DNA of 47,426 bases from an uncultured Lachnospiraceae bacterium (GCA_944384155.1 CALWSG010000039.1:1-47426); one strand, 5' to 3'; shown: positions 17,254 to 27,557, counted from the first letter of the stretch. The notes: generated by a model not told the origin, from the letters alone. Translations and numbers: made by a program.

Positions 17254-18084
17254 ATGTGTTTAACACCAATACAGGCAATCCATGATGCAAATGTGGTCAT
17301 AATAGGAGTAGGCAGTGAATTTGGCATAAACATAGAAGCTGCTGTTTCGCAGAACAGTGTGTATAAAACATATATCCGGTGGAGGAAGGACAAAGGCTTT
17401 AACCATAAGGAAATCAATGAGTATATTATTAACAGTATATACAGCCATGAATTAAGCAGCGGAACAAATGAGCTTATATTAAAGCATACAGATACATATA
17501 ACAAGCTGTTTAGAGGGATTAAGGATAAGGAATATTTTGTGGTAACTACATGTACTGACCACATTATATATTATTCACAGTTTGATAAAGAAAGAATAAC
17601 GGCACCATGCGGAAGTGTGTTAAGGCTTCAGCTTTCATGTGTGTGTGATAATGGCGGCAATGGAATATCAGAGGGGGAAGAGGTATTAAAGAATATATAC
17701 GAAAAACTTGAGAGCATGGGAGAAAATATTGACCCGGATGTATTAAGTGAAATGATTCCTAAATGCAGTGAATGCAAAGCTCCTCTTATATTTAATATTC
17801 ACGGAAAAAACCATTATAACGAGAGGGGATATGCAGAGGAGTGGAAAAGATATACAGACTGGCTGCAAAAGACCCTAAATAAAAACCTTGTACTTTTAGA
17901 GCTTGGAGTAGATTTTAATGTGCCTACAGTTATAAGATGGCCATTTGAAAAGATAGCTCTTATTAATTATAAGGCGGCTTTGTACAGAATAAATGCAAAA
18001 CTGCCTCAGCTTCCGGAGGAAATAGGCAGCAAAGGATTTTCAATCAATGAAAATTCTTTTGAATATATAAACAATAATTTTTAA
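17254..18084 (+). CDS. Degenerate sirtuin-like (SIR2-fold) protein
   Basis: A 276-residue protein with the order of sirtuin motifs but altered key residues. Near the N-terminus VVIIGVGSEFG stands for the NAD-binding GAGxS loop. FVVTTCTDH stands where TQNxD is expected, and ITAPCGS where the catalytic His-Gly lies. Cysteines in LSCVC and PKCSEC could form the zinc site. LLELGVDFNVPTVIRWPFEK replaces the GTS region. It may bind NAD or a related nucleotide without classical deacetylase activity. The start is the ATG at 17254, 10 bases after AAGGAG; a TTG two codons upstream is too close to that site. The charged protein gene follows 28 bases downstream. Confidence 0.6.
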   Translation: MCLTPIQAIHDANVVIIGVGSEFGINIEAAVSQNSVYKTYIRWRKDKGFNHKEINEYIINSIYSHELSSGTNELILKHTDTYNKLFRGIKDKEYFVVTTCTDHIIYYSQFDKERITAPCGSVLRLQLSCVCDNGGNGISEGEEVLKNIYEKLESMGENIDPDVLSEMIPKCSECKAPLIFNIHGKNHYNERGYAEEWKRYTDWLQKTLNKNLVLLELGVDFNVPTVIRWPFEKIALINYKAALYRINAKLPQLPEEIGSKGFSINENSFEYINNNF

Positions 18085-18112
18085 AAATATGAAAAATTCA
18101 GGAGGATTACCT

Positions 18113-19639
18113 GTGGCAACAGATAATAAAAAAGAAGAGGATTACCTTGACAGCCTTTTAAAATCAGTTCTTGGTGAAAACTCTGAGGAAAATGAAGAAA
18201 AATTAAATAGTGAAACAGAGAATGTAAGTGATGAAGATATTCTAGGCAATATAGAAGATGATTTGTTTTCAAAAGAGCTGAATGAAGAAAATATGTCAGA
18301 TGAGGAAATGAAAAATCTTATATTTGAGGATAATTCTGATATAAAAGGAAGTATACACAAGAAATCCCGGAAAGAGAAAAAGGAAAAAAAGCATAGGTGG
18401 GGAAAAAAGAAGAATACCAAGGAAACAGAAGAAAATATATCCATGCAGGATACAAATATATCCATGAAGGATATAAATATATCCACAAAGGATACAAATA
18501 TATCCATGAAGGATATATGGGAAGAGGGTGCCGAAGAAACACAGGAGCAGGCACCGCCGGAAGGGTTTGAGGATTTTTTTGCCGACAGTTTTGAAAATAG
18601 TGATGATGAACATACAGCTTCAAATGATGATACAGACGAATTATATGATATATTCAGTATGTCAGGTGAAGAAGGAGAAGAAAGCACTTCAGAACAGGAA
18701 ATAAAAAAGCTGGAGGAGGAAAAGCCGTCAAAGGAAAAGAAAAAAAAGGAAAAAAACCATTCGGGATTATTTGGAAGGAAGAATAAGTCTTCAAAAGATA
18801 AAAAAGCAGATGAAAAACAGGAGGAGGATGCCTTAGTAGACAGTGATTTTGGCATTGACAGTCTGGGTGACATCTTTATGGGCGGAGAAGAAAGTGATGA
18901 GGAATTTAACCAATTCGATGAAAATACAAGACTTATGGAGGAGATGGATGAGGGCAATTATGATGAAGAGGATATATTAGAAAAGGAAAAGCCCCAAAAG
19001 AGGAAAAAAGAAAAGAAAAAGAAGGATAAAAAGCCAAAGGCGGCTAAAATAAAAAAGGAAAAAAAGAAAAAGGAGCCAAGAGTAAGAAAACCAAAGGAGC
19101 CTGATGAGATAATAAAAATATCAAAAAGCGGAATTGTTTTTATAGTATCATTTATTGTTCTTGTTGTGGTGTCGCTTATCCTTGGAGGAAATTACAAGAA
19201 TTACGTGGAAAAGACAGATAAAGCCCTGAATTATTATTTAAATCAGGATTATGATGCAGCCTATAATGAGATTGCCGGACTTAATATGCTGTATGAGAGA
19301 GATCGTAATTTGTACAGTCAGATAGAAACGGTAATGTATGTTCAAAGACATTATACATCATACAAGAGCCTCTATGAGCTTGAGCAGTATGATGATGCAT
19401 TAAATACCCTTTTAAGGGGAGTTAAGATGTATGATAAGTATAAGGAACAGGCAAGGGAGCTTGACTGCTTTGATGATATTACGACTGTGCTTGGCTGGAT
19501 AGATACGGCACTGGCTGAAAAGTACGGACTGACTGAAAGTCAGGCAAGAGAGCTGACATTAATTGATGACAGATATGAATATGCAAGGCGTATATATGAG
19601 CTTGCAGATGCAGCCGAGGCAAGAGAAAAAGCACAATAG
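18113..19639 (+). CDS. Highly charged single-pass membrane protein, unknown
   Basis: A 508-residue protein starting at a GTG (18113) placed 6 bases after AGGAGG; the upstream in-frame ATG at 18089 has no such site. About 330 N-terminal residues are Glu/Lys-rich and low in complexity, with Lys blocks such as KKKDKKPKAAKIKKEKKKK. Four near-identical heptads (NISMKDT type, 18434-18517) sit in the middle. One membrane helix follows (SGIVFIVSFIVLVVVSLILG, about residue 345), then a helical C-terminal domain of about 140 residues with TPR-like character (ALNYYLNQDYDAAYNEIAGL). The N-terminus is probably cytoplasmic. Function unknown. hisH starts 10 bases downstream. Confidence 0.8.
   Translation: MATDNKKEEDYLDSLLKSVLGENSEENEEKLNSETENVSDEDILGNIEDDLFSKELNEENMSDEEMKNLIFEDNSDIKGSIHKKSRKEKKEKKHRWGKKKNTKETEENISMQDTNISMKDINISTKDTNISMKDIWEEGAEETQEQAPPEGFEDFFADSFENSDDEHTASNDDTDELYDIFSMSGEEGEESTSEQEIKKLEEEKPSKEKKKKEKNHSGLFGRKNKSSKDKKADEKQEEDALVDSDFGIDSLGDIFMGGEESDEEFNQFDENTRLMEEMDEGNYDEEDILEKEKPQKRKKEKKKKDKKPKAAKIKKEKKKKEPRVRKPKEPDEIIKISKSGIVFIVSFIVLVVVSLILGGNYKNYVEKTDKALNYYLNQDYDAAYNEIAGLNMLYERDRNLYSQIETVMYVQRHYTSYKSLYELEQYDDALNTLLRGVKMYDKYKEQARELDCFDDITTVLGWIDTALAEKYGLTESQARELTLIDDRYEYARRIYELADAAEAREKAQ
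18434..18517 (+). repeat. 21-bp in-frame tandem repeat, four units
   Basis: The unit AATATATCCATGAAGGATAC plus one base is repeated four times with few changes, encoding NISMQDT, NISMKDI, NISTKDT, NISMKDI. The exact multiple of three keeps the frame, and copy number could vary between strains by slippage. Confidence 0.85.
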
Positions 19640-19649
19640 GGAGGACATC

Positions 19650-20255
19650 ATGATAGCTATTATTGACTACGATGCAGGAAATTTAAAAAGTGTGGAGAAG
19701 GCACTGGATTTTCTTGGGGAAGATACGGTTATATCAAGGGACAGAGATGAAATATTGTCGGCAGATAGGGTTATACTTCCGGGGGTAGGAAGCTTTGGCG
19801 ACGCAATGGCAAAGCTTAAAAGCTATAATTTGATAAATACTATATATGATGTGGCAGACAGAGGTATCCCTTTTTTGGGAATATGTCTGGGTTTGCAGCT
19901 TTTGTTTGAAAGCAGCCAGGAATCAGAAGGAGTTACAGGTCTTGGTATGCTAAAGGGAAATATTTTAAGAATACCTGACACACCGGGACTGAAAATACCT
20001 CATATAGGCTGGAATTCATTGAATCTTATTAATGACGGCAGATTGTTTAAGGGAATAGAGGAAAATTCTTATGTGTATTTTGTGCATTCATATTATCTTA
20101 AAGCAGAGGAACAGGAAATAGTAAAAGCTACGGCAATGTACGGAACTAAAATACATGCATCTGTGGAAAAGGGAAATGTGTTTGCCTGTCAGTTTCATCC
20201 GGAAAAAAGCGGTGAGATAGGATTAAAAATACTTAAGAATTTTGTATCCCTTTAA
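19650..20255 (+). CDS. hisH: Imidazole glycerol phosphate synthase, glutaminase subunit HisH
   Basis: A 201-residue class I glutamine amidotransferase. It starts MIAIIDYDAGNLKS; the nucleophile is C79 in FLGICLGLQLLFE and the His-Glu pair lies in QFHPEKSG. It hands ammonia to HisF in histidine and purine-linked AICAR formation. GGGAGG lies 5 bases upstream of the chosen ATG. The gene begins 10 bases after the charged protein gene stop, so it may be co-transcribed with it. Confidence 0.94.
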   Translation: MIAIIDYDAGNLKSVEKALDFLGEDTVISRDRDEILSADRVILPGVGSFGDAMAKLKSYNLINTIYDVADRGIPFLGICLGLQLLFESSQESEGVTGLGMLKGNILRIPDTPGLKIPHIGWNSLNLINDGRLFKGIEENSYVYFVHSYYLKAEEQEIVKATAMYGTKIHASVEKGNVFACQFHPEKSGEIGLKILKNFVSL

Positions 20256-20318
20256 GATATTAAAATGCTTAGGAAGAATGGACAATAGTGTCAAACGTTC
20301 CGGAAAATGGAGAATAAT

Positions 20319-21089
20319 ATGTTTACAAAAAGAATTATACCGTGCCTTGACGTTAATAATAACAGAGTAGTTAAAGGCATTAATTTTGTTAATTTAAAAG
20401 ATGCAGGTGACCCTGTGCAGGTGGCAAAGGCATATGACAGGGCAGGGGCTGACGAGGTAGTATTTCTTGATATAACGGCATCAAGTGATGCCAGAAATAC
20501 AGTTGTTGATATGGTGAGAAAGGTTGCACAAAATGTTTTTATACCCTTTACCGTAGGTGGTGGAATACGTACTATAGACGATTTTAAGGCAATACTAAGG
20601 GAGGGAGCAGATAAAATATCTGTCAATTCCGCCGCAATAAATAATCCAAATCTGGTTGCACAAGCAGCAGACAAATTTGGCAGTCAGTGTGTTGTAGTTG
20701 CCATAGATGCAAAACGAAGACCGGATGGAACAGGATGGAATATATATAAAAACGGAGGACGCATAGATACAGGGATAGATGCCTTGTGGTGGGCAAAAAA
20801 GGTAAATGAGCTTGGCGCAGGGGAGATTCTTCTTACCAGCATGGATTGTGACGGAACCAAGGAAGGCTATGACATAGAGCTTACAAGGGCTGTGTGTGAG
20901 GCTGTAACCATCCCTGTTATTGCATCAGGAGGTGCCGGAACAAAGGAACATTTTTATGATGTGCTTACAGAGGGAAAGGCAGACGCAGCACTGGCAGCCT
21001 CTTTGTTTCATTATAATGAGCTTGAAATCGGAGAGCTTAAAAATTATTTAAATGATAAAGGAGTGTCAGTAAGAATATGTCAGCAATAA
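20319..21089 (+). CDS. hisF: Imidazole glycerol phosphate synthase, cyclase subunit HisF
   Basis: A 256-residue TIM-barrel cyclase beginning [20 protein letters not shown], with catalytic Asp11 in CLDV and Asp in AIDAKR. It forms IGP and AICAR with HisH. The start at 20319 is preceded by TGGAG; an ATG at 20307 overlaps that site. The last 13 bases overlap the start of ung. No other his genes are in the window, so the rest of the pathway lies elsewhere. Confidence 0.95.
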   Translation: MFTKRIIPCLDVNNNRVVKGINFVNLKDAGDPVQVAKAYDRAGADEVVFLDITASSDARNTVVDMVRKVAQNVFIPFTVGGGIRTIDDFKAILREGADKISVNSAAINNPNLVAQAADKFGSQCVVVAIDAKRRPDGTGWNIYKNGGRIDTGIDALWWAKKVNELGAGEILLTSMDCDGTKEGYDIELTRAVCEAVTIPVIASGGAGTKEHFYDVLTEGKADAALAASLFHYNELEIGELKNYLNDKGVSVRICQQ

Positions 21090-21757
21090 GTAATGACTGG
21101 CTTAAGCCTTTAAGCTCTGAGTTTAAAAAACCATATTACAAAAAACTGTATGATAAGGTGGTTGAGGAGTACAGTACTCATCAGATATTTCCTCCTTCAG
21201 ATGATATTTTTAATGCATTTAATTACACGCCTTTATCAAATGTAAAGGTTGTAATTATAGGTCAGGATCCGTATCACAATGTTGGACAGGCACATGGCTT
21301 GTGCTTTTCGGTAAAGCCTGATGTGGAGATACCTCCTTCTCTTGTAAATATATATAAGGAGCTTCATGATGATTTGGGATGCTATATTCCCGATAACGGA
21401 TATTTGAAAAAGTGGGCAGATCAGGGAGTGCTTATGTTAAATTCCGTCCTTACAGTAAGGGCACATAATGCAAATTCCCATCAGGGAATAGGATGGGAGG
21501 AGTTTACAGATGCGGCAATAAGGATATTAAATGAACAGGACAGAGCTATTGTATATCTGTTATGGGGAAGACCGGCACAAAACAAGGCTGCACAGGTGAA
21601 CAATCCTAAGCATTTGCTGTTAAAAGCACCTCATCCAAGTCCGCTGTCTGCATACAGAGGATTTTTCGGCTGTAAGCATTTCAGCATATGTAATGAATTT
21701 TTAAAGTCAAATGGAGAAGAACCTATAGACTGGCAGATAGAAAATATAAAAAAGTAA
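21077..21757 (+). CDS. ung: Uracil-DNA glycosylase (family 1)
   Basis: A 226-residue repair enzyme that removes uracil from DNA. The water-activating motif GQDPYH contains D64, and the C-terminal [18 protein letters not shown] is the DNA-intercalation loop. The start overlaps the hisF end by 13 bases, so translation is probably coupled. The length is normal. yqeY follows after 22 bases. Confidence 0.96.
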   Translation: MSAISNDWLKPLSSEFKKPYYKKLYDKVVEEYSTHQIFPPSDDIFNAFNYTPLSNVKVVIIGQDPYHNVGQAHGLCFSVKPDVEIPPSLVNIYKELHDDLGCYIPDNGYLKKWADQGVLMLNSVLTVRAHNANSHQGIGWEEFTDAAIRILNEQDRAIVYLLWGRPAQNKAAQVNNPKHLLLKAPHPSPLSAYRGFFGCKHFSICNEFLKSNGEEPIDWQIENIKK

Positions 21758-21779
21758 TATATAAATATGGAGGCAGAAA

Positions 21780-22217
21780 ATGAATTTTGAAACATTACAA
21801 AAGGACATGGTAGCAGCCATGAAAGCAAAAGATAAAGCAAGAAAAGAAACAATATCTTCTTTAGTATCGGCAGTTAAAAAGCTTGCAATAGATGAGGGAA
21901 AGAGGGATAATATTCCTGATGAGCTTGTTGACAGAGCAATAATTAAAGAATTAAAAACTGCAAAGGAACAGCTTGACACTTGTCCTGATAACAGAACAGA
22001 TTTAAAGGAGGAATATTCCTTCAGGGTAAATGTGATTACGGAATATGCACCAAAGATGATGTCTGAGGATGAGGTGAAAGAATATATTACCTCCAACTTT
22101 GCAGAAATTGTGGCAACAAAAAATAAAGGAATGATAATGAAGAGCGTTATGGCAGAGCTTAAGGGAAAGGCAGACGGCAAGATTATAAACAACGTGGTTG
22201 CCGGGCTTTGCAAATAA
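21780..22217 (+). CDS. yqeY: GatB/YqeY domain protein
   Basis: A 145-residue protein, MNFETLQKDMVAAMKAKDKA, with the YqeY signature VITEYAPKMMSEDEVKEYI and C-terminal KGMIMKSVMAELKGKADGKI. It resembles the tail domain of GatB that contacts tRNA, but as a free protein its role is not established. GGAGG lies upstream. A perfect hairpin follows the stop. Confidence 0.92.
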   Translation: MNFETLQKDMVAAMKAKDKARKETISSLVSAVKKLAIDEGKRDNIPDELVDRAIIKELKTAKEQLDTCPDNRTDLKEEYSFRVNVITEYAPKMMSEDEVKEYITSNFAEIVATKNKGMIMKSVMAELKGKADGKIINNVVAGLCK

Positions 22218-22224
22218 TTTAAGG

Positions 22225-22266
22225 TTAGAAATGGGTATCTTTCGTGGTAAAGATACCCATTTCTAA
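22225..22266 (+). terminator. Perfect 18-bp hairpin after yqeY
   Basis: Bases 22225-22242 pair without mismatch with 22249-22266 around the loop CGTGGT. No long T-run follows. It probably acts as a terminator or 3'-end protector for the hisH-hisF-ung-yqeY unit. Confidence 0.6.
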
Positions 22267-22312
22267 AAATTATTGTAAAAATATGTAAGTTTATCATATA
22301 AATATTATTTTC

Positions 22313-22341
22313 TTGAAAATAAAGCAGATTTATGGTAGCAT
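22313..22341 (+). promoter_or_regulatory. Possible promoter for the 22447 gene
   Basis: TTGAAA (22313-22318), a 17-base spacer and TAGCAT (22336-22341), about 100 bases before the start codon. Confidence 0.35.
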
Positions 22342-22446
22342 TAAACGTTGTAAAAGATAAAAATATATAAAAGCAAGAATAAAAAGCATTACTATTGAAA
22401 TATATTTACAGAGGGAAAGAACAAAAGAAAGGATAATGAAACTATC

Positions 22447-25400
22447 ATGACTAATACATATAAGCTGGGAATTGATATTGGTTCAACAACCGTAAAGATA
22501 GCCATACTTGACGAAAGTAATAATATATTATTTGCACAGTATGAAAGACATTATGCCAATATTCAGGAAACACTTACAGGGCTTTTGTTAAAGGCAAGAG
22601 AGCAGCTTGGAGATATTACTCTTAACCCGGTTATAACAGGTTCAGGAGGTTTAACCTTGTCAAAGCATTTATCTGTACCCTTTGTGCAGGAGGTTGTGGC
22701 AGTCTCAACATCATTGCAGGATTTTGCACCTCAGTGTGATGTTGCCATAGAGCTTGGAGGCGAGGATGCTAAGATTATTTATTTTACAAACGGAATTGAA
22801 CAGCGTATGAACGGTATCTGTGCAGGAGGTACAGGCTCCTTCATAGATCAGATGGCATCACTTTTGCAGACCGATGCAACAGGACTTAATGAGTATGCAA
22901 AAAATTACCGGGCAATTTATCCCATAGCGGCAAGGTGTGGAGTTTTTGCAAAATCAGATATACAGCCTCTTATTAATGAAGGTGCTACAAAGGAAGATCT
23001 TTCCGCATCTATATTTCAGGCAGTGGTAAATCAGACTATAAGCGGCTTGGCATGCGGTAAGCCAATAAGGGGAAATGTTGCATTTCTTGGCGGCCCTCTT
23101 CACTTTTTGTCAGAGCTTAGGGAATCCTTTATAAGAACTCTTAAGCTTACTGATGAGCAAATAATAGCACCGGAGCATTCACATTTGTTTGCGGCAACAG
23201 GTGCGGCTATGAATTGTAAGGATAATCAGGTTCCAATTAAAGAGCTTATAGACAGGCTGTCAAAAGGCGTGAAAATGGAATTTGAGGTAAAGAGAATGGA
23301 GCCGCTCTTTGCAAGTGAGAAAGAATATGATGATTTTACTGCAAGGCATAATGAACATTGTGTTAAGACAGGGGAATTGTCCGAATATAAAGGAAACTGT
23401 TATCTGGGAATAGATGCAGGCTCAACAACAACAAAGGTGGCACTTGTAGGTGAGGACGGAAGTCTGCTTTATTCATTTTACAGCAGCAATAACGGAAGTC
23501 CTTTGGCGACTACTATCCGTGCCATAAAGGATATATACGAAAAGCTTCCAAGGGAGGCGGTGATAGCTTATTCCTGTTCAACAGGATACGGAGAAGCACT
23601 TATAAAGGCGGCGCTTATGCTTGATGAGGGAGAAGTAGAAACAGTATCCCATTATTATGCCGCAGCATTTTTTGAGCCGGACGTTGACTGTATCCTTGAT
23701 ATTGGCGGTCAGGATATGAAGTGTATTAAAATAAAGAATAATACTGTAGATTCAGTTCAGCTAAATGAAGCCTGTTCTTCAGGCTGCGGTTCATTTATAG
23801 AAACTTTTGCAAAGTCACTTAATTATTCTATAGAAGATTTTGCAAAGGTTGCTTTGTTTGCAAAAAATCCTATAGATTTGGGAACAAGATGTACAGTATT
23901 TATGAATTCTAATGTAAAGCAGGCACAGAAGGAGGGAGCAACTGTTGAGGATATATCGGCAGGACTGGCATATTCCGTTATTAAAAATGCTTTATATAAG
24001 GTTATAAAGATTACAGATCCAAAGGATTTGGGAAAAAAGGTAGTGGTTCAGGGAGGTACCTTTTATAATGATGCTGTTCTTAGAAGCTTTGAGAAAATAT
24101 CGGGCTGTGAGGCTGTAAGACCTGACATAGCAGGTATTATGGGGGCCTTTGGCGCAGCACTTGTAGCAAGGGAAAGATTTGACGGAAAAACACATACCTC
24201 CATGCTTTCAATAGATAAAATAAATGAATTGAAGTTTGATACAACCATGGCAAGATGCAAGGGCTGTACAAATAACTGTCTTCTTACAATTAATAAGTTT
24301 ACGGGAGGCAGACAGTTTATTACGGGAAACCGATGCGAGAGAGGGCTTGGAAAGGAAAAGAATAAGGAGCAGATACCAAATCTCTTTGAGTTTAAGCATA
24401 AAAGAATATTTGACTATGAGCCTTTAGAACCGGAGAATGCATGGAGGGGCGAGGTTGGTATACCAAGAGTCCTTAATATGTATGAGAATTATCCTTTCTG
24501 GGCAGTGTTTTTCAGAGAACTTGGCTTTAGGGTGGTTTTGTCTCCAGAGTCTTCAAGAAAGATATATGAGCTTGGTATAGAATCAATACCGAGTGAGTCA
24601 GAATGTTACCCTGCGAAGCTAGCACACGGACACGTTTCATGGCTTATAAATCAGGGAATTAAATTTATTTTCTATCCGTGTATACCGTATGAGAGAAATG
24701 AAACACCTGATGCCAATAATCATTTTAACTGTCCTATAGTCACATCATATGCGGAAAATATTAAAAATAATGTTGAGGAAATAAAGTCAGAGAATGTTGA
24801 TTTTATGAATCCGTTTCTTTCATTGACTGATTTTGATACTGCAAAGGAAGCACTTGTAAGAATATTTTCGGAGAAATTTAATATTTCTTCCGGAGATATA
24901 GAAAAGGCGGCAAAGTCAGGCTGGGAGGAAATGGATAAGGTACACAGGGAAGTTAAGAAAAAGGGAGAGGAGACTATTGACTATCTTAACAAAACAGGAA
25001 AGAGAGGAATAGTTCTGGCAGGAAGACCGTACCATGTGGACCCTGAGATTAATCACGGTATTCCGGAGCTGATTAATTCATATGGGATTGCAGTTCTTAC
25101 TGAGGACAGCGTAGCTCATCTGGCAGAGGTTGAGCGTCCATTAATAGTTATGGATCAGTGGATGTATCATTCAAGGCTTTATAAGGCGGCAAATTATGTT
25201 AAGACAACGGAAAATCTTGATTTAATACAGCTTAATTCCTTCGGATGCGGTCTTGACGCGGTAACGTGTGATTGTGTTAATGACATTTTATCAAAATCAG
25301 GAAAAATATATACTGTTTTAAAAATAGATGAGGTAAACAATCTGGGTGCTGCAAGAATAAGAATACGTTCCCTCATATCAGCATTAAGGGTTCGTGAAAA

Positions 25401-26715
25401 CAAACATATGACAAGAACAATTAAGCCTTCAAATATTGACAGGGTAGAGTTTACAAAGGAAATGAGGGATTCCGGATATACCCTTCTTGTACCTCAGATG
25501 ACACCTATTCATTTTGAACTGTTAGAGCCTGCACTTAAATCTCAGGGGCTTAACGTAAAGATACTTCAGGCTGATGTAAAAGACCCTGATTATAAGGCAA
25601 AATGCAGAAATGCAGTAGATATAGGTCTTAAATATGTCAATAATGATGCATGCTATCCATCACTTATAGTAGTTGGTATGATGATGGAGGCAGTGTTATC
25701 GGGAGAGTATGACTTAAATAAGCTTGCCATAGTTATGACACAGACAGGAGGCGGATGCAGGGCATCAAATTATGTCGGATTTATAAGAAGAGCCCTGGAA
25801 AAGGCAGGATTATCTCATATTCCGGTAATTTCCATAAGTGTTCAGGGACTTGAGAAAAACAGTGGCTTTAAAATAACTCCGGGTCTTGCAATAAAGGGTA
25901 TGCAGGCAGTTATATACGGTGATGTATTTATGAGGGTATTATACCGTATGAGACCTTATGAGCTCGAGCCGGGTACGGCAGATAAACTTCATGAAAAGTG
26001 GGTTAAAAGGTGTGTTGAGCATTTGTCAAAGCCGGGATGGCATATGGGAGAATTTAAGAAAAACATAAGAGGCATTATTGAGGATTTTGACAGACTGCCT
26101 ATAGACGAGAATATGAAGAAACCGAGAGTGGGAATAGTAGGGGAAATACTTGTGAAATTCCTTCCTTCGGCAAACAATTATCTTGTAGAGCTTTTGGAGA
26201 GTGAAGGAGCAGAGGCAGTGATGCCTGATTTACTTGATTTCTTCTTTTATTGTTTCTATAACAGTAATTTTAAGGCCGATTATCTTGGAATGAAGAAATC
26301 AGGAAAGATTATTGCCAACATAGGTATTAAGTTCCTTGAGCATATGAGAAAGCCTGTTGTTAAAGCATGCAATGAGAGTAAGCATTTTAATGCTCCTTCC
26401 GATATAAGGCAGCTTGCTGAAATGGCAGCTCCTATAGTATCAAATGGAAATCAGACAGGAGAGGGCTGGTTCCTTACGGGAGAGATGTTAGAGCTTATAC
26501 ATAGCGGAGTGCCTAATATTGTATGTGCCCAGCCGTTTGGATGCCTTCCAAACCATGTAGTTGGAAAAGGTGTTATTAAAGAGCTTCGTCACAGGTATCC
26601 TGATGCCAATATAGTAGCGGTAGACTATGATCCGGGAGCCAGTGAGGTAAATCAGCTTAACCGTATTAAGCTTATGCTTGCTACAGCAGGGAAAAACCTT
26701 AACAAAGCAAAGTAG
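22447..26715 (+). CDS. Giant acyl-CoA dehydratase activase-like protein
   Basis: A 1422-residue protein of the 2-hydroxyglutaryl-CoA dehydratase activator family. It has two ASKHA-fold BcrAD/BadF/BadG ATPase domains: residues 5-265 ([25 protein letters not shown]) and about 318-575 ([34 protein letters not shown]). Cysteines of the second domain could bind the 4Fe-4S cluster known in HgdC. A DUF2229-like domain follows (about 650-870, [13 protein letters not shown]), then a C-terminal domain resembling the dehydratase D subunit. HgdC-type activators pass one electron to the dehydratase using ATP. The substrate of this long, widespread form is unknown. It stands alone in its unit with its own promoter. 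Confidence 0.88.
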   Translation: MTNTYKLGIDIGSTTVKIAILDESNNILFAQYERHYANIQETLTGLLLKAREQLGDITLNPVITGSGGLTLSKHLSVPFVQEVVAVSTSLQDFAPQCDVAIELGGEDAKIIYFTNGIEQRMNGICAGGTGSFIDQMASLLQTDATGLNEYAKNYRAIYPIAARCGVFAKSDIQPLINEGATKEDLSASIFQAVVNQTISGLACGKPIRGNVAFLGGPLHFLSELRESFIRTLKLTDEQIIAPEHSHLFAATGAAMNCKDNQVPIKELIDRLSKGVKMEFEVKRMEPLFASEKEYDDFTARHNEHCVKTGELSEYKGNCYLGIDAGSTTTKVALVGEDGSLLYSFYSSNNGSPLATTIRAIKDIYEKLPREAVIAYSCSTGYGEALIKAALMLDEGEVETVSHYYAAAFFEPDVDCILDIGGQDMKCIKIKNNTVDSVQLNEACSSGCGSFIETFAKSLNYSIEDFAKVALFAKNPIDLGTRCTVFMNSNVKQAQKEGATVEDISAGLAYSVIKNALYKVIKITDPKDLGKKVVVQGGTFYNDAVLRSFEKISGCEAVRPDIAGIMGAFGAALVARERFDGKTHTSMLSIDKINELKFDTTMARCKGCTNNCLLTINKFTGGRQFITGNRCERGLGKEKNKEQIPNLFEFKHKRIFDYEPLEPENAWRGEVGIPRVLNMYENYPFWAVFFRELGFRVVLSPESSRKIYELGIESIPSESECYPAKLAHGHVSWLINQGIKFIFYPCIPYERNETPDANNHFNCPIVTSYAENIKNNVEEIKSENVDFMNPFLSLTDFDTAKEALVRIFSEKFNISSGDIEKAAKSGWEEMDKVHREVKKKGEETIDYLNKTGKRGIVLAGRPYHVDPEINHGIPELINSYGIAVLTEDSVAHLAEVERPLIVMDQWMYHSRLYKAANYVKTTENLDLIQLNSFGCGLDAVTCDCVNDILSKSGKIYTVLKIDEVNNLGAARIRIRSLISALRVRENKHMTRTIKPSNIDRVEFTKEMRDSGYTLLVPQMTPIHFELLEPALKSQGLNVKILQADVKDPDYKAKCRNAVDIGLKYVNNDACYPSLIVVGMMMEAVLSGEYDLNKLAIVMTQTGGGCRASNYVGFIRRALEKAGLSHIPVISISVQGLEKNSGFKITPGLAIKGMQAVIYGDVFMRVLYRMRPYELEPGTADKLHEKWVKRCVEHLSKPGWHMGEFKKNIRGIIEDFDRLPIDENMKKPRVGIVGEILVKFLPSANNYLVELLESEGAEAVMPDLLDFFFYCFYNSNFKADYLGMKKSGKIIANIGIKFLEHMRKPVVKACNESKHFNAPSDIRQLAEMAAPIVSNGNQTGEGWFLTGEMLELIHSGVPNIVCAQPFGCLPNHVVGKGVIKELRHRYPDANIVAVDYDPGASEVNQLNRIKLMLATAGKNLNKAK

Positions 26716-26828
26716 TTATATGAAAAACTGTCTGTAAAAAAACAAAATATTGTGTGTCAAATAATCCTGTATATGCATATACTGTAGGGAAAGAAATTCA
26801 AAATGCAGAAATAACAGAGGATTTTTGC

Positions 26829-27320
26829 ATGGGGAAGCGAGGCAAGATGGATAATTACTATGGAAATATATGCTATTGCAGAAGATGTAATGGTGTTGTT
26901 CACACTATTAAAAAAGGAGATACGCTATATTTGATTAGTAAATATTACAAAGTGCCCATAGGTGAGATTATGAATGCCAATAGAAATATTAACATATATA
27001 ATCTCCAAATCGGTGATGAGATATGTATTCCTGTAAGAAGACCGGAGCCAAGGGAAAGTGATATGACACAGCGGCAGATTCCATACATGAACAGGAACAC
27101 AGAAAATATGGAGGATAGCAATAATACAGGAAATACAGTCAGTGAAACAGAAAATATGGTAAATAATATGAGCTATGAAAGTGATGTTGAGGCTGTGTCA
27201 ACTGATGCCAAGGATATATCAATAAATGAAAATGAAAGGCTTGCGGATGTTCTGTCAAGAGAAGATATGACAGTAGGGGAATTTGTAAAATTTATGCGGA
27301 AATTCGACAAGCAGCAATAA
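26829..27320 (+). CDS. LysM-domain protein
   Basis: A protein of about 163 residues with one LysM domain (VHTIKKGDTLYLISKYYKVPIGEI, written here as approximate residues 24-47; ending QIGDEICIPV). LysM binds peptidoglycan or chitin-like glycans. An N-terminal CYCRRC cysteine cluster precedes it. The rest is Asn/Glu-rich and disordered, closing with a short helical end (VGEFVKFMRKFDKQQ). There is no signal peptide or membrane helix, so it may be a spore-coat or cytoplasmic protein rather than a wall hydrolase. The start at 26829 is preceded by AGAGG at 8 bases; a GTG at 26754 and an ATG at 26847 are alternatives. Confidence 0.75.
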   Translation: MGKRGKMDNYYGNICYCRRCNGVVHTIKKGDTLYLISKYYKVPIGEIMNANRNINIYNLQIGDEICIPVRRPEPRESDMTQRQIPYMNRNTENMEDSNNTGNTVSETENMVNNMSYESDVEAVSTDAKDISINENERLADVLSREDMTVGEFVKFMRKFDKQQ

Positions 27321-27358
27321 TACAATGGTAAAAAAAATATGAAATTTCAGAATACTAT

Positions 27359-27387
27359 TTGACAAAGGCACACTCCAAAATTATAAT
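27359..27387 (+). promoter_or_regulatory. Perfect consensus sigma-A promoter
   Basis: TTGACA (27359-27364), exactly 17 bases, and TATAAT (27382-27387). Transcription should start near 27394, inside the left arm of a large inverted repeat. It is the strongest promoter match in the window. Confidence 0.75.
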
Positions 27388-27388
27388 A

Positions 27389-27525
27389 TGACTTATCAGA
27401 AGGAAAGAAAAGTCGAGCAAAGCTTGGTTTGAGTTTGCGGAGCAAATCTCGCAAGCGTCATTCTGACGCTTTGTTCACCTGATAAGTCAGTTATAAAAAG
27501 CGAGCAAAAGCAAGCTATTTATAAC
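27389..27525 (+). ncRNA. Candidate structured RNA or mobile inverted-repeat element
   Basis: An 11-bp outer stem, TGACTTATCAG (27389-27399) with CTGATAAGTCA (27479-27489), encloses two inner hairpins. One is GCTTG..GAG..TTTGC / GCAAA..CTC..CAAGC (27422-27456) with a GGA loop. The other is AAGCGTCA (27453-27460) with TGACGCTT (27464-27471); these share AAGC, so they may compete. A further hairpin, GTTATAAA/TTTATAAC (27490-27525), follows. The promoter ends right at the left arm. It could be a leader controlling the rhomboid-like gene, a small RNA, or a palindromic repeat element. I do not recognise a known family. Confidence 0.45.
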
Positions 27526-27557
27526 ATATATTTATAGCATTATGAATGGAGAATTTT

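Noticed and set aside
18434..18517. Tandem units considered as a CRISPR-like array
   Set aside because: The 21-bp units are contiguous without spacers and stay in frame inside a coding gene.
18142..18957. Long open frame on the minus strand, Ser/Phe-rich
   Set aside because: It mirrors the Lys/Glu-rich codons (AAA, GAA, GAT) of the charged protein; it has no ribosome binding site or recognisable domain.
27389..27525. Hairpin cluster considered as a tRNA or T-box leader
   Set aside because: There is no tRNA cloverleaf, T-arm GGTTC motif, T-box sequence or terminator, and the downstream gene is not amino-acid related.
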